NCBI GenBank assembly: GCA_016748015.1
Contig: JAAOMT010000372.1
Coordinates: forward strand, 51,513-115,512
Length of the DNA: 64,000 nucleotides
Direction of reading: 5' to 3'
Origin: Geosiphon pyriformis
Lineage: Eukaryota > Glomeromycota > Glomeromycetes > Archaeosporales > Geosiphonaceae
The notes beneath the pieces were generated by a model. That model did not search any database. It was not told the DNA's origin and worked only from the letters and a program-made list of their open reading frames with translations. Below, in pieces: positions 1-10,876 of this stretch. The translations under genes and the position numbers were made by a program. Numbering within the stretch: position 1 is the first letter of the stretch; each line of letters opens with the position of its first letter.

Positions 1-306
1 TAGAAAATAACCAACAAATAATCTTTTATCTTTAAGATATTCAGATACTTAAAAGTAGGGAAAGAGAAATTAGCAATAAGAAAGAAATTGAGATGAAAGT
101 TGTTATTTTATTTATTTTATTTATTTGATTTCCTTGATTTCTTACATGTTTTTTTACAGCTAAAAGAATCATCACTTATATAGTTATCAAAAGTGGTCAA
201 TGATCAGATCAATGATCACTTTCTAAAAATAGAGTGGTTAATTTATATGACATTAATGGCTAATACATGTGATAATTAATAAGAAGTATAAGTTTCAACT
301 ATAATA
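1..306 (-). repeat. 3' LTR of element A (partial)
   Basis: Matches the last ~300 bp of the LTR at 6593-7236 almost base for base, including the tract around 193-222 with two 12-bp units related to GTCAATGATCAG. It ends at about 306 with TATAATA, a decayed form of the family end CATAACA. The adjoining minus-strand sequence TTTGGAGAGAATGA (about 307-322) is a polypurine tract, as expected next to a 3' LTR. The LTR continues beyond the left edge. Confidence 0.88.
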
Positions 307-308
307 TC

Positions 309-905
309 ATTCTCTCCAAAGAGATTGAGCTCCAGTAAAATTAAGCTATTTATGGTATAATCTATTTGAAGAGTTTTATCTAACTCAAAGCTAACTAGTT
401 TGTTAAAGTTTTTTGTGAATAAGGTATATAATACTTGAGGCAAAATGAGTTTTGTATTCAAGAGACCAAATCTTTGTATTAGAGTTTTGGCTCTTTTAGC
501 AATAGTTAAAACTCTTGAAACATCTAACTATATAATGCCCAAAATTTCTGTCTGTATCTCTAAAGTTGTTTTCTTTATGAGTTTCATATCCTCTATAATT
601 TTACCAAGGTGACCATAAAGTTCTAATTGTCTTCCATATGACAAGTTTTTGTCTATGAGTAAGATTTCTTGGAGTGTTTTTCCAATTGTGCTAGAAGATG
701 AAAATATAACTGCTGTTATACTTTTCAACAGATATTTATCCATTTTACTACCAATTTTTTCTCTTCTGGTAGTAGTTTTTTTTGGTCTAATAACAGTATG
801 TGTTCTACTGTTATCAGTTATGATGGTTTGTTTTCCAATAGTCAGAGTAGCATTTGGGTAGTTTTTAATTCAATACTCATGAAGAGTATAGAAGACGTTT
901 TAAAT
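309..905 (-). pseudogene. ORF3 of element A: accessory protein between integrase and 3' LTR, unknown function
   Basis: An interrupted reading frame lies after integrase. The first part (about 905-528) contains LTIGKQTI, then KKTTTRR, then LLKS and TIGKTLQEILL. After a stop at about 528, the frame continues as KLILPQVLYTLF...NKLVSFELDKTLQID...INSLILLE (461-276). The same succession of motifs appears in the ORF3 of families 2 and 3 (SITITGKHI, RKNTR, LLKLAL, TIQQKLQL, KLTELKFQQFSDQISSIIL). No membrane segment, signal peptide or catalytic motif is visible; it looks mainly helical. Position after integrase resembles env-like ORFs, but the sequence does not. Function unknown. Confidence 0.6.
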
Positions 906-959
906 GTTTTGATCCAGAAAATAATTGTTTATGTTGATTAAAGATACCTCTGTTTTGGG

Positions 960-2287
960 AATGATGCATTTATTTATATTTGATTTTTGCTGATCATTTA
1001 AGTCGGTATTACCACAACAGGCAGCCAATTAAGTCGTTTATAATATTTCTTGAGTCATGTACCATAAACAGAATGATTATTGAAGATTGTTTTGGATTGA
1101 TCTTGAAGAATATAAGAACCATTGTTCAAAATTTTGTTGACTATAAAAGGTTTTTTCCATCAGCTAGAGAACTTATTACCATAAACATTGTCTCTGTCAG
1201 AGTGGTATTCTAGTACCAAGTTACCAATACTTAAAGAAAGTGTTTTATAGGTTTTCTTTTTCTTAAGCTTTTCTTGAAACTGTTTTATCTTTTCAAAAGC
1301 AATTATTTATCCTTCTACCAAGGAGTCAAGAATGGTACCAAGTCTTTTTTGCAAAATGTCTTTGTAATTTCCTATTGTGATCTCTTCAAAGGGTATTGTT
1401 TCAATGTTAGTTTCAATTGGTAGTGTTGTCATACATTCATAGAGCAAATAAAAAGGTTCATAACTTGTTATGTTATGATTCACAGTTCTATAAGCAAACA
1501 AAGCTGAAGGCAGTATTTTGTCTTATAAGTTTGTTTTTTTACTGGTTTTGGCTAGGGTTTCACATAGTGTTCTATTGAAATGTTCTATTAAGCCATTTGT
1601 TTGGGGGTAATAAAGGAAGGAAAGTTTATGATATATTCCCGTTTTTCTACAAAGTTCTTCAACCAGTGTGTTAAAAAAAGCTCTTCTTCTATCAGATAAA
1701 AGTTTTTTGGAGCAGCTATAATGGCAGATGATATCTTCATAAATGAAATTGGCTATTAAGACTGCTGTTTGATTTGGGATGGCTCTTGCTTCTACTCACT
1801 TTGTAAGATAGTTGGTAGCTGTAATAATGTATCTGTTGCTATCAGGAGTTATTGTTAAAGATCCAACAACATCTATACCAATTCTGTCAAATAGTTAACC
1901 AACAGAGATTGGATGAATATCTTCTTTGCAATTGGCTTTGTCTCTTTTTTAGCAGATGTTACAGATTTTAATGTATTTAACAATGTTTTTTCTCAAAGTA
2001 GACTAATAATAGCAAGCTAAAGTTTTCTGAATTGTTTTTGTTTTTTCAAAGTGTCTAGCTAATAAGTCAGTGTGTATGTTGTTTATTATAATTTCTCTTT
2101 CTTCAAATCTGATAACTTTTTGGGGGTGATCAGAATCTTTTCTGTTTCTTTTATATAATTGGTTCTGGCAGATCAAATAGAAATTTGATTGTTTGCACAA
2201 ATGTTCTCTTTGCTGTCAAGTGTATTCTGGTGGGTATTGTTCTTTACCCAAAAATTCCATTAAGGCAGAGTAGTTGTTCAAGTCTAT
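960..2287 (-). pseudogene. Integrase ORF of element A (broken)
   Basis: This would insert the cDNA into chromosomes. Pieces in order: N-terminal zinc-binding region (HFEKTKTIQKTLACYY near 2010-2060, then C-x2-C near 1950), catalytic core with a GIDVVG-like first Asp region (near 1870), and the AYRTVNHNITSYEPF segment typical of the core C-terminus (1501-1410). A GPY/F-like tail (PFIVNKILNNGSYIL) follows near 1100-1150. The start codon of the intact relatives (M-D-L-N-N-Y in B) is ATA here at 2285-2287. Many in-frame stops and frame changes make it a pseudogene. It is separated from RNase H by a stop codon at 2355-2357. Confidence 0.85.
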
Positions 2288-2354
2288 TATTGTGTTTGTT
2301 TGTGAAGGAGTTATTAATAATTAAGTTGGTTTGGTTTGAGAAGTTGTACTATCA

Positions 2355-5026
2355 CTAAATGGTAAGTCTAAAAAGAGCATTGGTATTTTAATAATTTGCT
2401 CTTTTGTGGTGTTGAATATTATAGTCAAATTCATCCAAGTGGAGTATTCAACAAGTTATTTGTTTGTGTTCTAGCTTCTTTTTATTGTGCAGTCAAACCA
2501 AGGCTTAATAATCTGTTACCACTAAGAAATTTGCACTAAGAAGATATTGATCCCAGTAGCTAGTAGCCCAAATTACTGCTAAACATTCTTGTTTAGTAAC
2601 TGAATAGTTCTTTTCTGCTGGTTTGAGAGATCTACTGGCATATGCTATAGTATGTTCTTTGCCATTTTCATTTTTTTGTGAAAAAACAGTACCAAGTCCA
2701 TAGCCAGATGTATCAGTATAGAGGATGAAAAGTTGATTCAGATCTGGTTGCTTAAGAATTGATTCAGTAACAAGTTTTTCCTTCAGAATTTCAAAAGCTT
2801 TTTGTTGATAAGTGCTTCAGTAATAATTGACATTTTTTCTGAGTAGCTGATTGAGAGGAAAGGCAATTTTGGAGAAATTCTTGATAAATTTGTGATAGTA
2901 AGAGGCCAAACCAAAGAAAGAGCATAGTTCAGAAACATTCATTAGTTGTCTAATATTCTGGACTTTTTCAACTTTAGCTGGGTTAGGGAAGATTCTATCT
3001 TTTGTAATAAGATGACCAAGGAACTGGGTGGATTGGCATCCAAAGAAAGATTTGATTGGGTTGATCTTGAGACCAGCATTTTTGAGCAGGTCAAAAACCT
3101 TTTGTAAATGTTTAAGGTGTTTATCCCAAATTTTTGAATATACTATTATGTCATCCAAGTAAACCAAAACAAAGTTTTTTTTTACTGATTCAAACACTTT
3201 ATCTATTAGATATTGAAAGGTGAAAAGAGCATTGGTGAGACCAAAAAACATGACTATGAATTCATAGGTGCCATACTTGGTGATGAAGGCAGTTTTTTTT
3301 CTGCTTTTTGGATCCATCTCTACTTGCCAGAATCCAGCAGTTAAATCAATGGTTGAGAAGAAAGCAGCACTATTGAATTTATCTAGCATTGCATCAATTT
3401 TGGGGAGTAAGTACATGTCTCTTATAATGATAGCATTTAATTGGCAGTAGTCAACACAAAAGTGTAGAGTTCCACCTTTCTTGAATACTACTACAACTGG
3501 GAAAGTCTATTCACTCTTGGTTTTTTGTATGAATCCAAGATCTTTCATTTGGTTTATCTCTTTCTTGATAAATTCATTATTGTGTTGATTGGATTGATAA
3601 GGTTTCAAATGAATGGGATGAGTTTCTTTGGTGGTAATGGTGTGTTGTATCACATGAGTTTGTTTAGAGATGTCACCTTCTTTTGAAATAACTGAGCTAT
3701 TTCTAGCCAACAGATTTTCAATGTCCACTTTTCTTTCTTCAGGAAAAGGTTCTCTTTGTTTTACAACTAATGATTAGATTTCAGGTGGTTTACTTTCAAA
3801 GGACTTTTGTACTTCTTTAAATTCTTTTCGAGGTATCAAGCTAATTGGTTCCCAATTTTTGTAATAAATCAGGCAGGATTTGTATTCATCATTTGGTAAA
3901 TACAAAGGTTTATTACACCAGCACCATGCACAAGGACCATGTCACTAATAACTGTATTTGGCTTTCTTGCCAGGTTTTTTGTCAAAGGTTCTTCTAAGGA
4001 TATCATAGTAGGGCCAGCAGATCAGCTTGCCATTTATTATGATTTCTTTTTTGTCAGCTTTAACATTGTTTAGTGGCTTGCCATTGCTAATAAAGATAGT
4101 ATAGACGAGTTCAGCAGTTTCTTCTGGTTTTTTTTGATCTTCATCATTGCTCTTATCATCATCTAATTCATCTAATTGTTTTTTTTTTTGGTTCTGTTTG
4201 GTTGCTAAAGGAGTTGTTTAATGATGGCATTTAACCACAATGGGTTTTTCACCATATCTAATGATTAGCTTGTAAAGTTCATAGTCAAGTAGTGTTTTGG
4301 CTTTTTTAAGCCACTCATTACCAACAATGATGGTATATTCTTTTGCTTCAGATACTTCCATATCTGTTTTAATGCTAATATCATTGATGTGAACAAGAAC
4401 AGCTTTGGCTATACCTAGACCTTTCTTTTTGTTAACAGTATATTGGTCATAGATCAAGTAGAAGGTTCATCAATTTTTCTTCCAATGGCTTCCAAAAAGT
4501 GTTTGGCAATTATACTGACAGATGATCCACTGTTTAGGATTAAATCAATGAAATAGCCAGCCACTTGGGCTTTACAAATCAGAGAAGTGATATTCCTGTT
4601 GTTAGCAAGTCCTTGTTGGTTTTTGGTGTCTTTTTCTTTAGTATTAAAGATTTGTAAAGATTTTTTCTAAACTGTGGATGGGTCATTAGTTGGCCAAATG
4701 TAATGTGTGCTGAGGTTTTCATGAGATCTTTAACAACAAAATAAGGTCCAGATTTTTGTACAATTTCTGGAGGTTCCAATTTTAGAAAATTTTTAAAAAC
4801 TTTAGCTTTTGGTGGTTTATTGTTGTCAGCAGCAGAAATTAAGGGCTTTATTGGGATTTAAAATAAAATCAACCTTGGCTTTTTTCTTCTTTCTTGTTAA
4901 GTCAGAAGTGTTGATTGCCAATTCATCCATATCATGATTATTATCAATTAAATTAAAAGCAAAAAAAGAGTTTTCTTCTGGTTGGCTTGCACTTTTACCT
5001 TTTGGAGGTGTGCTTACCAGTTTAAA
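2355..5026 (-). pseudogene. Protease-RT-RNase H ORF of element A (near-intact RT)
   Basis: Pol is read in the -1 frame after the heptamer at 5020-5026. The aspartic protease (about 4570-4200) has the active-site loop as LILNSGSSVSI, so the catalytic Asp of DSG is Asn here. A small Cys cluster (CAWCWCNKPL) sits near 3900-3940. The reverse transcriptase (3416-2817 is open) shows STIDLTAGFWQVEMDP, FGLTNALFTFQ and the catalytic box VYLDDIIVYSK, followed by LKINPIKSFFG and LGHLI. RNase H follows with DTSGYGLGTV and a decayed C-terminal part. There is no dUTPase between protease and RT, unlike families 2 and 3. Scattered stops disable the polyprotein. Confidence 0.88.
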
Positions 5027-6540
5027 GGCTGGTAAACAGTGGCTTCAACTAGGGGATCCTCTCCAAAGAAATTGATATTAGCATGATTGGGTTTTTGATT
5101 GGAGACATTGTTGTTAATGATTCTGTTGTTTTGATTGTCATTGTTTCTAGGAACTGGAAGAGGCAGAGAAAAATTGTTACAATCTCTGAAGAAATGTCCA
5201 GTTAATCCACAGTAGTAACACACAGGTGGGCCACAATTTTGTTGTTTTTGATATGGGGGTTGCTAAGGTTGATTAAAATGGGGTTCAAATTTGGGTCTTT
5301 GGAGTTGTTGATTTTCTCTGACAGCTTGGGCTAAGAGTTCTAGTAACTGGACAAGATTAACTGTGAGTTTATCTATTAACTGTTTATTTGGATCTTGAGT
5401 TTGGACAGCAAAAAAGGCAGCAGCCATTTGTGGAGCTGGAGCCATGGCAAAGACAAGAGCAAAAACTGGAAGTGTGAATCCCAAATGCATTTTTTAGTTA
5501 TCTTCAATTCTTTGTGCCAGTTCAATAGCCATGTTCATTGTTAGGTTGTCTTTTAAAACCAAGAGAGGCCAAAAAGCATATGATAGATCAGTTTTTAATC
5601 TTTTTGTAAAGGAATGTATCTTTTGCTCTTCAGTCCAGTTTTTCCCAAAGTCTACACATTTGATTAGCTTTCTAATAGCTTTGACATATTCAGTTACTAC
5701 TTTTCTAGGGCCTTGGGTTCTTCTTTCCAATTCCATATGTCATTTGGATATTAATATTGGAGTTCTGAACTTGGTCTCAAACCAGATAGTAAAAGAGATA
5801 TTTTCTTCTTTAGCATTGGTTGGTGTCCATCTGATTATTCAGTATTAAGCATTGGTATTTGTTTTTTGTGAGAACCAGATAGCAAAAGAGTTTTGAAGAT
5901 AGCCACCAATGATTTGGAACTTGTATTCTTTATCATACTGGTTGGCAGTGACAGCTCTCTTAAAATCATCCAACCATTCAATTGAATCTTGTGCATTATC
6001 TCTAAATAATGATAGTAGAGTATTGTTTCTTCTTTCTAGAGCAGTTTGTATACTTTGGAGAGTGGCCAGAATGTTTGCTTGCATGGAGTTATTAGCCATT
6101 GGTTCAGGGGTAACTGTTTGTGTAGATGAATCTGATTTACTTGATAAAAAGTCAAAAACAGGGGCAGTTTGGTAGCTTTCTTCTTCTGTTTCAAAGGGAG
6201 TTTCAATTGCTTGATGAACAGCAATCCAAATGTGGATTTGATGATTCAGATATTCGGAATCAGGGGGCTGTTGTTCAAAGATTGTGGAGTATAAAAGTTA
6301 ATTGATGCTGTTGTTTCTTTTTTCAAAGTAATAAGTTATATAGACTGTATAGATTTCAGCTGAATGCTTATTCAAAAACCAGTTCCAAAAATCTTGGAAT
6401 TGTTTATTGAATTAATCTTCAATAGGAAAGCAAATTAAGCAGGAAGACAAAAGATTGAGTTTAATAAAGTCTAGATTGTTTTTGTTATGTGCTTTAAAGT
6501 ATTCTTCTGATTGTTATAACAGATATGAATAATTACCCAT
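5014..6540 (-). pseudogene. gag of element A (structural protein, broken)
   Basis: Gag forms the virus-like particle. The frame begins with an ATG at 6540 (M-G-N-Y-S-Y-L), passes a helical N-terminal region ending near LNHQIHIWIAVHQ, then the capsid-like part (MANNSMQANILATLQ at 6099; SIEWLDDFKRAV; TEYVKAIRKLIK; WTEEQKIHSFTKRL). It ends with a CCHC zinc knuckle C-YY-C-GLTG-H-FFRD-C at about 5223-5175. Stops split it at about 6510, 5845, 5491 and 5260, mostly positions where B has Gln, Trp or Arg. The last codons overlap the frameshift heptamer. Confidence 0.85.
5020..5026 (-). other. Putative -1 ribosomal frameshift heptamer (UUUAAAC), element A
   Basis: On the minus strand the gag frame reads CCT TTA AAC TGG TAA, so U-UUA-AAC is correctly phased for -1 slippage, with the gag stop one codon beyond. 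The -1 frame continues as L-V-S-T-P-P-K-G-K-S into protease. The same heptamer in the same phase occurs in B and in I. Confidence 0.75.
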
Positions 6541-6570
6541 ACAATAGGAAACAAAGTGGATTTTGACAAC

Positions 6571-6592
6571 CTCACAGGAAGCACCACTTTTA
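6571..6592 (-). other. Primer-binding-site region, element A
   Basis: Immediately inside the 5' LTR the minus strand reads TAAAAG then TGGTGCTTCCTGTGAGG. The same motif (one base different) follows the 5' LTR of family 2 element D. A TGG start complementary to a tRNA CCA end fits a minus-strand primer site; I cannot identify the tRNA. Confidence 0.6.
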
Positions 6593-7236
6593 TGTTATGG
6601 GTTGGAGTAACAAGCTAATGGATAATAAGTGAGAACAGGATTGTAGGGTGATGAAAGAAATCAAAGAAAATTCAACTTCAAAGAGTGAATTGAATAAATA
6701 TGGATTTAATGTGCAAGATCAGTCTCATAAAATATCTCAGTCACTATACTTTTCAAAGATAACTGGAGAATCTAAAGGTAAAGGGATAGTCTGTACTGTC
6801 AACAAATGATCATGCCTGGTATAATTCTATGCTTCACATTGGTGCTCTTAGAATTCAATATCAGGTATCAAATGTACTCTTCAGTCACGTTTTATTTAAT
6901 AATCTTTAAATGCTGCAATTACACATTTCAGAAAAAAGGTAAGAAATAACCAACAAGTAATCTTTTATCTTTAAGATGTTCAGATACTTGAAAGTAGGGA
7001 AAGGGAAATTAGTGATAAGAAAGAGATTAAGATAAAAGTTGTTATTTTATTTATTTGATTTCCTTGATTTCTTATATGCTTTTCTACAACTAAAAAAATC
7101 ATCACTTATATAGTTATCAAAAGTGGTCAATAATCAGATTAATGATTACTTTCTAAAAATAGAGTGGCTAATTTATATAACATCAGTAGCTAATACATGT
7201 GATAATTAATAAGAAATATAAGTTTCAATCATAACA
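6593..7236 (-). repeat. 5' LTR of element A
   Basis: Bounded by the inverted ends TGTTATG and CATAACA. It is 644 bp and matches the LTRs of B. On the minus strand it carries a TATATAA box just downstream of a 12-bp tandem array (two units, about 7126-7149), the arrangement expected for a promoter in the U3 region. Confidence 0.92.
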
Positions 7237-8177
7237 ACATAATACTAATACAGAGTTTGATTTTTGATATTTAGAAAAAACTGTTATCAGATTGAAATTT
7301 TATTTATATACCAGTATAAATTTGAAAATAGCACTGGAAATTTCAACAACAACAATGATTTAATTAACATTTAGATTTAGTTTAGTGAAAAAAAAAATCA
7401 ATATCAGAAAAAGAATAATTAATATAGAATAGTAAAAAATATTATTACAATATTACAAAATGAATTAGAAAAAGCATACACAATTAAACCAAATAAAAAA
7501 ATAGTACAAACAATTTTTTTATCTTTGGTAAAAATAGCTTAGTTAGTATTAGTAAAAACAAGAAAAGAGTTAAAAATTACAGCCAAAGAGATAAATAAAT
7601 TTGAATTTATGAATAAAGTAGAGATACCAGTCAATATAGTAGAAAAAAAACAATTGATCAAGAAGAAATTATTTCTATTAATCAATCAATTTTTATTTTA
7701 ACATATAACCAATATATATTAGTTATAGAAAAAAAAGTAAAAGATCAACCCCAAATTTTTGAAGTAGAACCTACTATTTGTAAATTAAAAAAAATTGTCA
7801 TTACCAATCTTTACATACCAGTCAAGAACCATAAACACATTAAAATCCTAATACATAATACAACTAAAAACTTAATTAAAATACCAAGTAAAACTACTAT
7901 TAAATAGCACTAAAGTTGAAAATCAAATACCAACTACTATTTCAGATTTTCTACAACTTTGTAGATATGTAAATATTATATTACAAACAATTTATGAATG
8001 AAAAAAATGTTATTTGCTATAACCAAAACAGTTAGAACAAATAAATTTAAGAAACTTAGATCCATTTTAATATATACAACTTAAGTTACTATTTAACAAT
8101 TTTACTAATATCTTTGCAAGTAAAAATAAATTTTGCAGAACTGATATTATTTAGCACCAGATTAAAACTAAAGATAT
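7237..8177 (+). pseudogene. Element C, first visible segment: decayed dUTPase and pre-RT spacer (family 2)
   Basis: Aligns collinearly with D from its dUTPase (about 38150) to just before RT (about 39090). Visible traces are the dUTPase first motif, now TEF/IFDI-like, at 7250-7280, the segment matching IDLKIALEIPATTMVQ at about 7315-7365, and the Gly-rich end region near 7600. The linker to RT follows, ending ELIFFSTRLKLK-like. Almost every difference from D is C to T or G to A, giving dense stops. A cuts it on the left and B on the right; it resumes at 15837 without loss, apart from the 4-bp duplication. Confidence 0.85.
8174..8177. repeat. Target-site duplication of element B (ATAT)
   Basis: ATAT just left of B's first LTR is repeated at 15837-15840 just right of its second. 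Removing B plus one copy restores sequence that aligns with D through GGAGATGCAATGCCAATC near 39085. Confidence 0.85.
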
Positions 8178-8832
8178 TGTTACAGGTTAGAGTAACAAGC
8201 TAACAGATAGCAAGGGAGAACAAGATTGTAGGGTAATGAAAGGAATCAAAGAGAATTCAACTTCAAAGAGCGAATTAAATAAGTATGAATTCAATATGCA
8301 AGATCAGTTTCATAAAATATCTTAGTTACTATACTTTTTAAAGATAACTGGAGAATCTGAAAATAGAGAAATAGTCCATACTATCAACAAATAATTACAC
8401 CTGGTATAATTTTATGCCTCATGTTGGCACTCTTAGAATTCAATATCAGGTATTAGATGTATTCTTCAGTTATGTTTTTATTCAATAATCTTTAAATGCT
8501 GCAATTACATGTTTTAGGAAAAGGATAAGAAATAACCAACAAGTAAACTTTTATTCCAAGATGTTCAGTTACTTGAAGATAGAGAAAGAGAAATTAGTGA
8601 TAAGAGAATAATTGAGATGAAAGTTGTTATTTTATTTCTTTTCTTTCTTTGATTCTTACATACTTTTCTACAGCTAAGAAATTCATTACTTATATAGCTA
8701 TCAAAAGTGGTCAATGATCAAGTCAATGATTAGGTCAATAATCACTTTCTAAAAATAGAGTGACTAATTTATATGACATCAGTGGCTAATATATGTGATA
8801 ATTAATAAGAAGTATAAGTTTTAATCATAACA
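8178..8832 (-). repeat. 3' LTR of element B
   Basis: 655 bp, starting TGTTACAGG and ending CATAACA. The adjacent minus-strand CTTTGGAGAGGATAA (about 8833-8847) is the polypurine tract. It contains three 12-bp repeat units at 8710-8745, four fewer than its partner LTR; the 48-bp length difference between the two LTRs is exactly those four units. Confidence 0.93.
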
Positions 8833-8845
8833 TTATCCTCTCCAA

Positions 8846-9425
8846 AGAGATTGAGCTCTAGTGAAATCAAGCTATTTATAGTGTAATCTATTTAAAAGGT
8901 TTTATCTAATTCAAAGCTAACTAGTTTGTTGAAGTTTTTTGTGGATAAGATATATAATACTTAAGGCAAAATGAGCTTTGTATCTAAGAGACCAAATCTT
9001 TGTATTAGAGTTTTGGCTCTTTTAGCAATAGTTAAAACTCTTGGGACATCTAACCATATAATACCCAAAATTTTTGCTTATATCTCTAAAGTTGTTTTCT
9101 TCATGAGTTTTATATCTTTTATAATTTTACCAAGATGACTATAGAGTTCTAATTGTCTTCCATATGACAAGTTTTTGTCTGTGAGTAAGATTTCTTGGAG
9201 TGTTTTTCCAATTGTATTGGAAAGTAAGAGTATAGCTGCTGTTATACTTTCCAACAAATATTTATTCATTTTATTACCAATTCTTTCTTTTCTGGTAGAG
9301 TTTTCTTTGGTTTAATAACAGTATGTGTTCTATTGTTATCAGTTATGATGGTTTGTTTTCCGATAATCAAAGTAGTATTTGAATAGTTTTTGATTCAATA
9401 CTTATGAAGAATATAGAAGGCATTT
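8846..9425 (-). pseudogene. ORF3 of element B, unknown function
   Basis: Same position and motif order as ORF3 of A: a TIGKTLQEILL segment followed by KNLSYGRQLELYSHLGKIIKD (open 9269-9078), then a stop, then an LNTKLILP-like and KLVSFELDK-like tail ending at the polypurine tract. Similarity to ORF3 of families 2 and 3 is weak but keeps the same landmarks in the same order. No membrane or enzymatic motif seen. Broken by stops at about 9075 and in the tail. Confidence 0.55.
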
Positions 9426-9469
9426 TAAATGTTTTGATCCAGAAAATAATTGTTCATGTTGATTGAAGA

Positions 9470-10812
9470 TACCTCTGTTTTGGAAATGATGCATTTATTT
9501 ATATTTGATTTTTGCTGATTATTTGAGTCAGTATTATCAAAATAGGCAGCCAATCAGATCATTTATGATATTTTTTGAGTCATGTACCATAAACAAGATA
9601 ATCATTGAAGATTGTTCCGAATTGATTTTGAAGAATATAAAAACCATTGTTCAAACCTTTGTTGACTATAAAGGGTCTTTTTTATTAGCTAGAGAATTTA
9701 TCACCATAAACATTGTCTTTATCAGAATGGTATTCTAGTACCAAGTCATCAACACTTAAAGAAAGTGTTTTATAAGTTTTCTTTTTCTTAAGCTTTTTTT
9801 GAAACTGTTTTATCTTTTCAAAAGCAATTATTCGTGCTTCTACCAAGGAGTCAAAAATGGTACCAAGTTTTCTTTGCAAAATGGTTTTGTAATTTCTTAT
9901 TGTGATCTCTTCAAAAGGTATTGTTTCAATGTTAGTTTTTATTGGCAGTATTGCCATGCATCTATAGAGCAGATAAAAAAGTACATAACTTGTTATGTCA
10001 TGATTCACAGTTCTATAAGCAAACAAAGCTAAAGACAGTACTTTGTCCCATAAGTTTGTTTCTTTACTGGTTTTGGTTAGGGTTTTACATAGTGTTTTAT
10101 TGAAACGTTCTACTAGACTATTTGTTTGGGGGTGATAAGAAAAGGAAAGTTTATAATGTATTTCCATTTTTCTACAAAGTTTTTTAACCAATGTACTGAG
10201 AAAAGCTCTTTCTCTATCAAATAAAAGTTCTTTGAGGCAGTTATAATGACAGATAATATTTTCATAAATAAAATTGGCTATTAAGACTGCTGTTTAGTTT
10301 GGGATGGCTCTTGCTTTTATCTACTTTGTAAGATAGTCAGTAGCTGTAATAATGTATCTGTTGTCATCAGAAGTTATTGTTAAAGGTCCAACAACATCTA
10401 TACCAATTCTGTCAAATAGTTGACCAACAAAGATTGGATGGATATCTTCTTTGCAATTGGGTTTGCCTCTTCTTTGGCAGATGTTACAGGTTTTGATGTA
10501 TTTAGCAATGTTCTTTTCCAAGATAGGCCAATAATAGCAAGCTAAAGTTTTCTGAATTGTCTTTGTTTTTTTAAAGTGTTTAGCTAATGGGTCAGTATGC
10601 ATGTTATATATTACAATTTTTCTTTCTTCAAATCTGATAACTCTTTGGAAGTGGTCAGAATCTTTTCTGTTTCTTTTGTATAACTGGTTCTGGTGAATCA
10701 AATAGAAATTTGATTGTTTGCACAAATGTTCTCTTTGTTGTTGAGTGTATTTTGGTTGGTATTGTCTTTTACCCAAAAATTCTATTAAGGCAAAGTAGTT
10801 GTTCAAGTCCAT
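9470..10812 (-). pseudogene. Integrase ORF of element B (mostly open)
   Basis: Starts with ATG at 10812 (M-D-L-N-N-Y), 67 nt after the RNase H stop and in a different frame. It has an HHCC zinc-binding region (H..H near 10590, C-NI-C-QRRG near 10480), the first catalytic Asp in GIDVVGPL (about 10390), then a break. The second open part (10191-9685) has SYHPQTNSLVERFNKTLC with the Glu region, AYRTVNHDITSYV and a long Lys-rich stretch. A decayed GPY/F-like tail ends near 9470. The catalytic core is interrupted near 10320-10190, so the enzyme is dead. The N-terminus aligns with those of D, E, F and H integrases, supporting this start. Confidence 0.85.
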
Positions 10813-10876
10813 TATTGTGTTTGTTTGTGAAAAAGTTATTAATAATTAAGTTGGTTTGGTTTGAAAAGTTGTACTG

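Larger units (their letters stand above)
1..7236 (-). mobile_element. Element A: family 1 Ty3/Gypsy LTR retrotransposon, minus strand, 3' LTR truncated by window edge
   Basis: Reading the minus strand from 7236 down: 5' LTR (7236-6593), primer-binding region, gag, a -1 frameshift site, protease-RT-RNase H, a separate integrase ORF, ORF3, and a partial 3' LTR (306-1). The internal part is collinear with element B throughout. Its right boundary cuts the dUTPase region of the older plus-strand element C, which resumes at 7237; the first 4 bp there (ACAT) should be the target duplication, but the other flank lies outside the window. The pol frame is nearly open, while gag and integrase carry several stops and small indels. 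The copy is young but non-autonomous. Confidence 0.93.

Noticed and set aside
5531-5848. Plus-strand frame of 105 residues across A gag
   Set aside because: Antisense of gag; no similarity to any frame elsewhere, and not open in the sister copy B.
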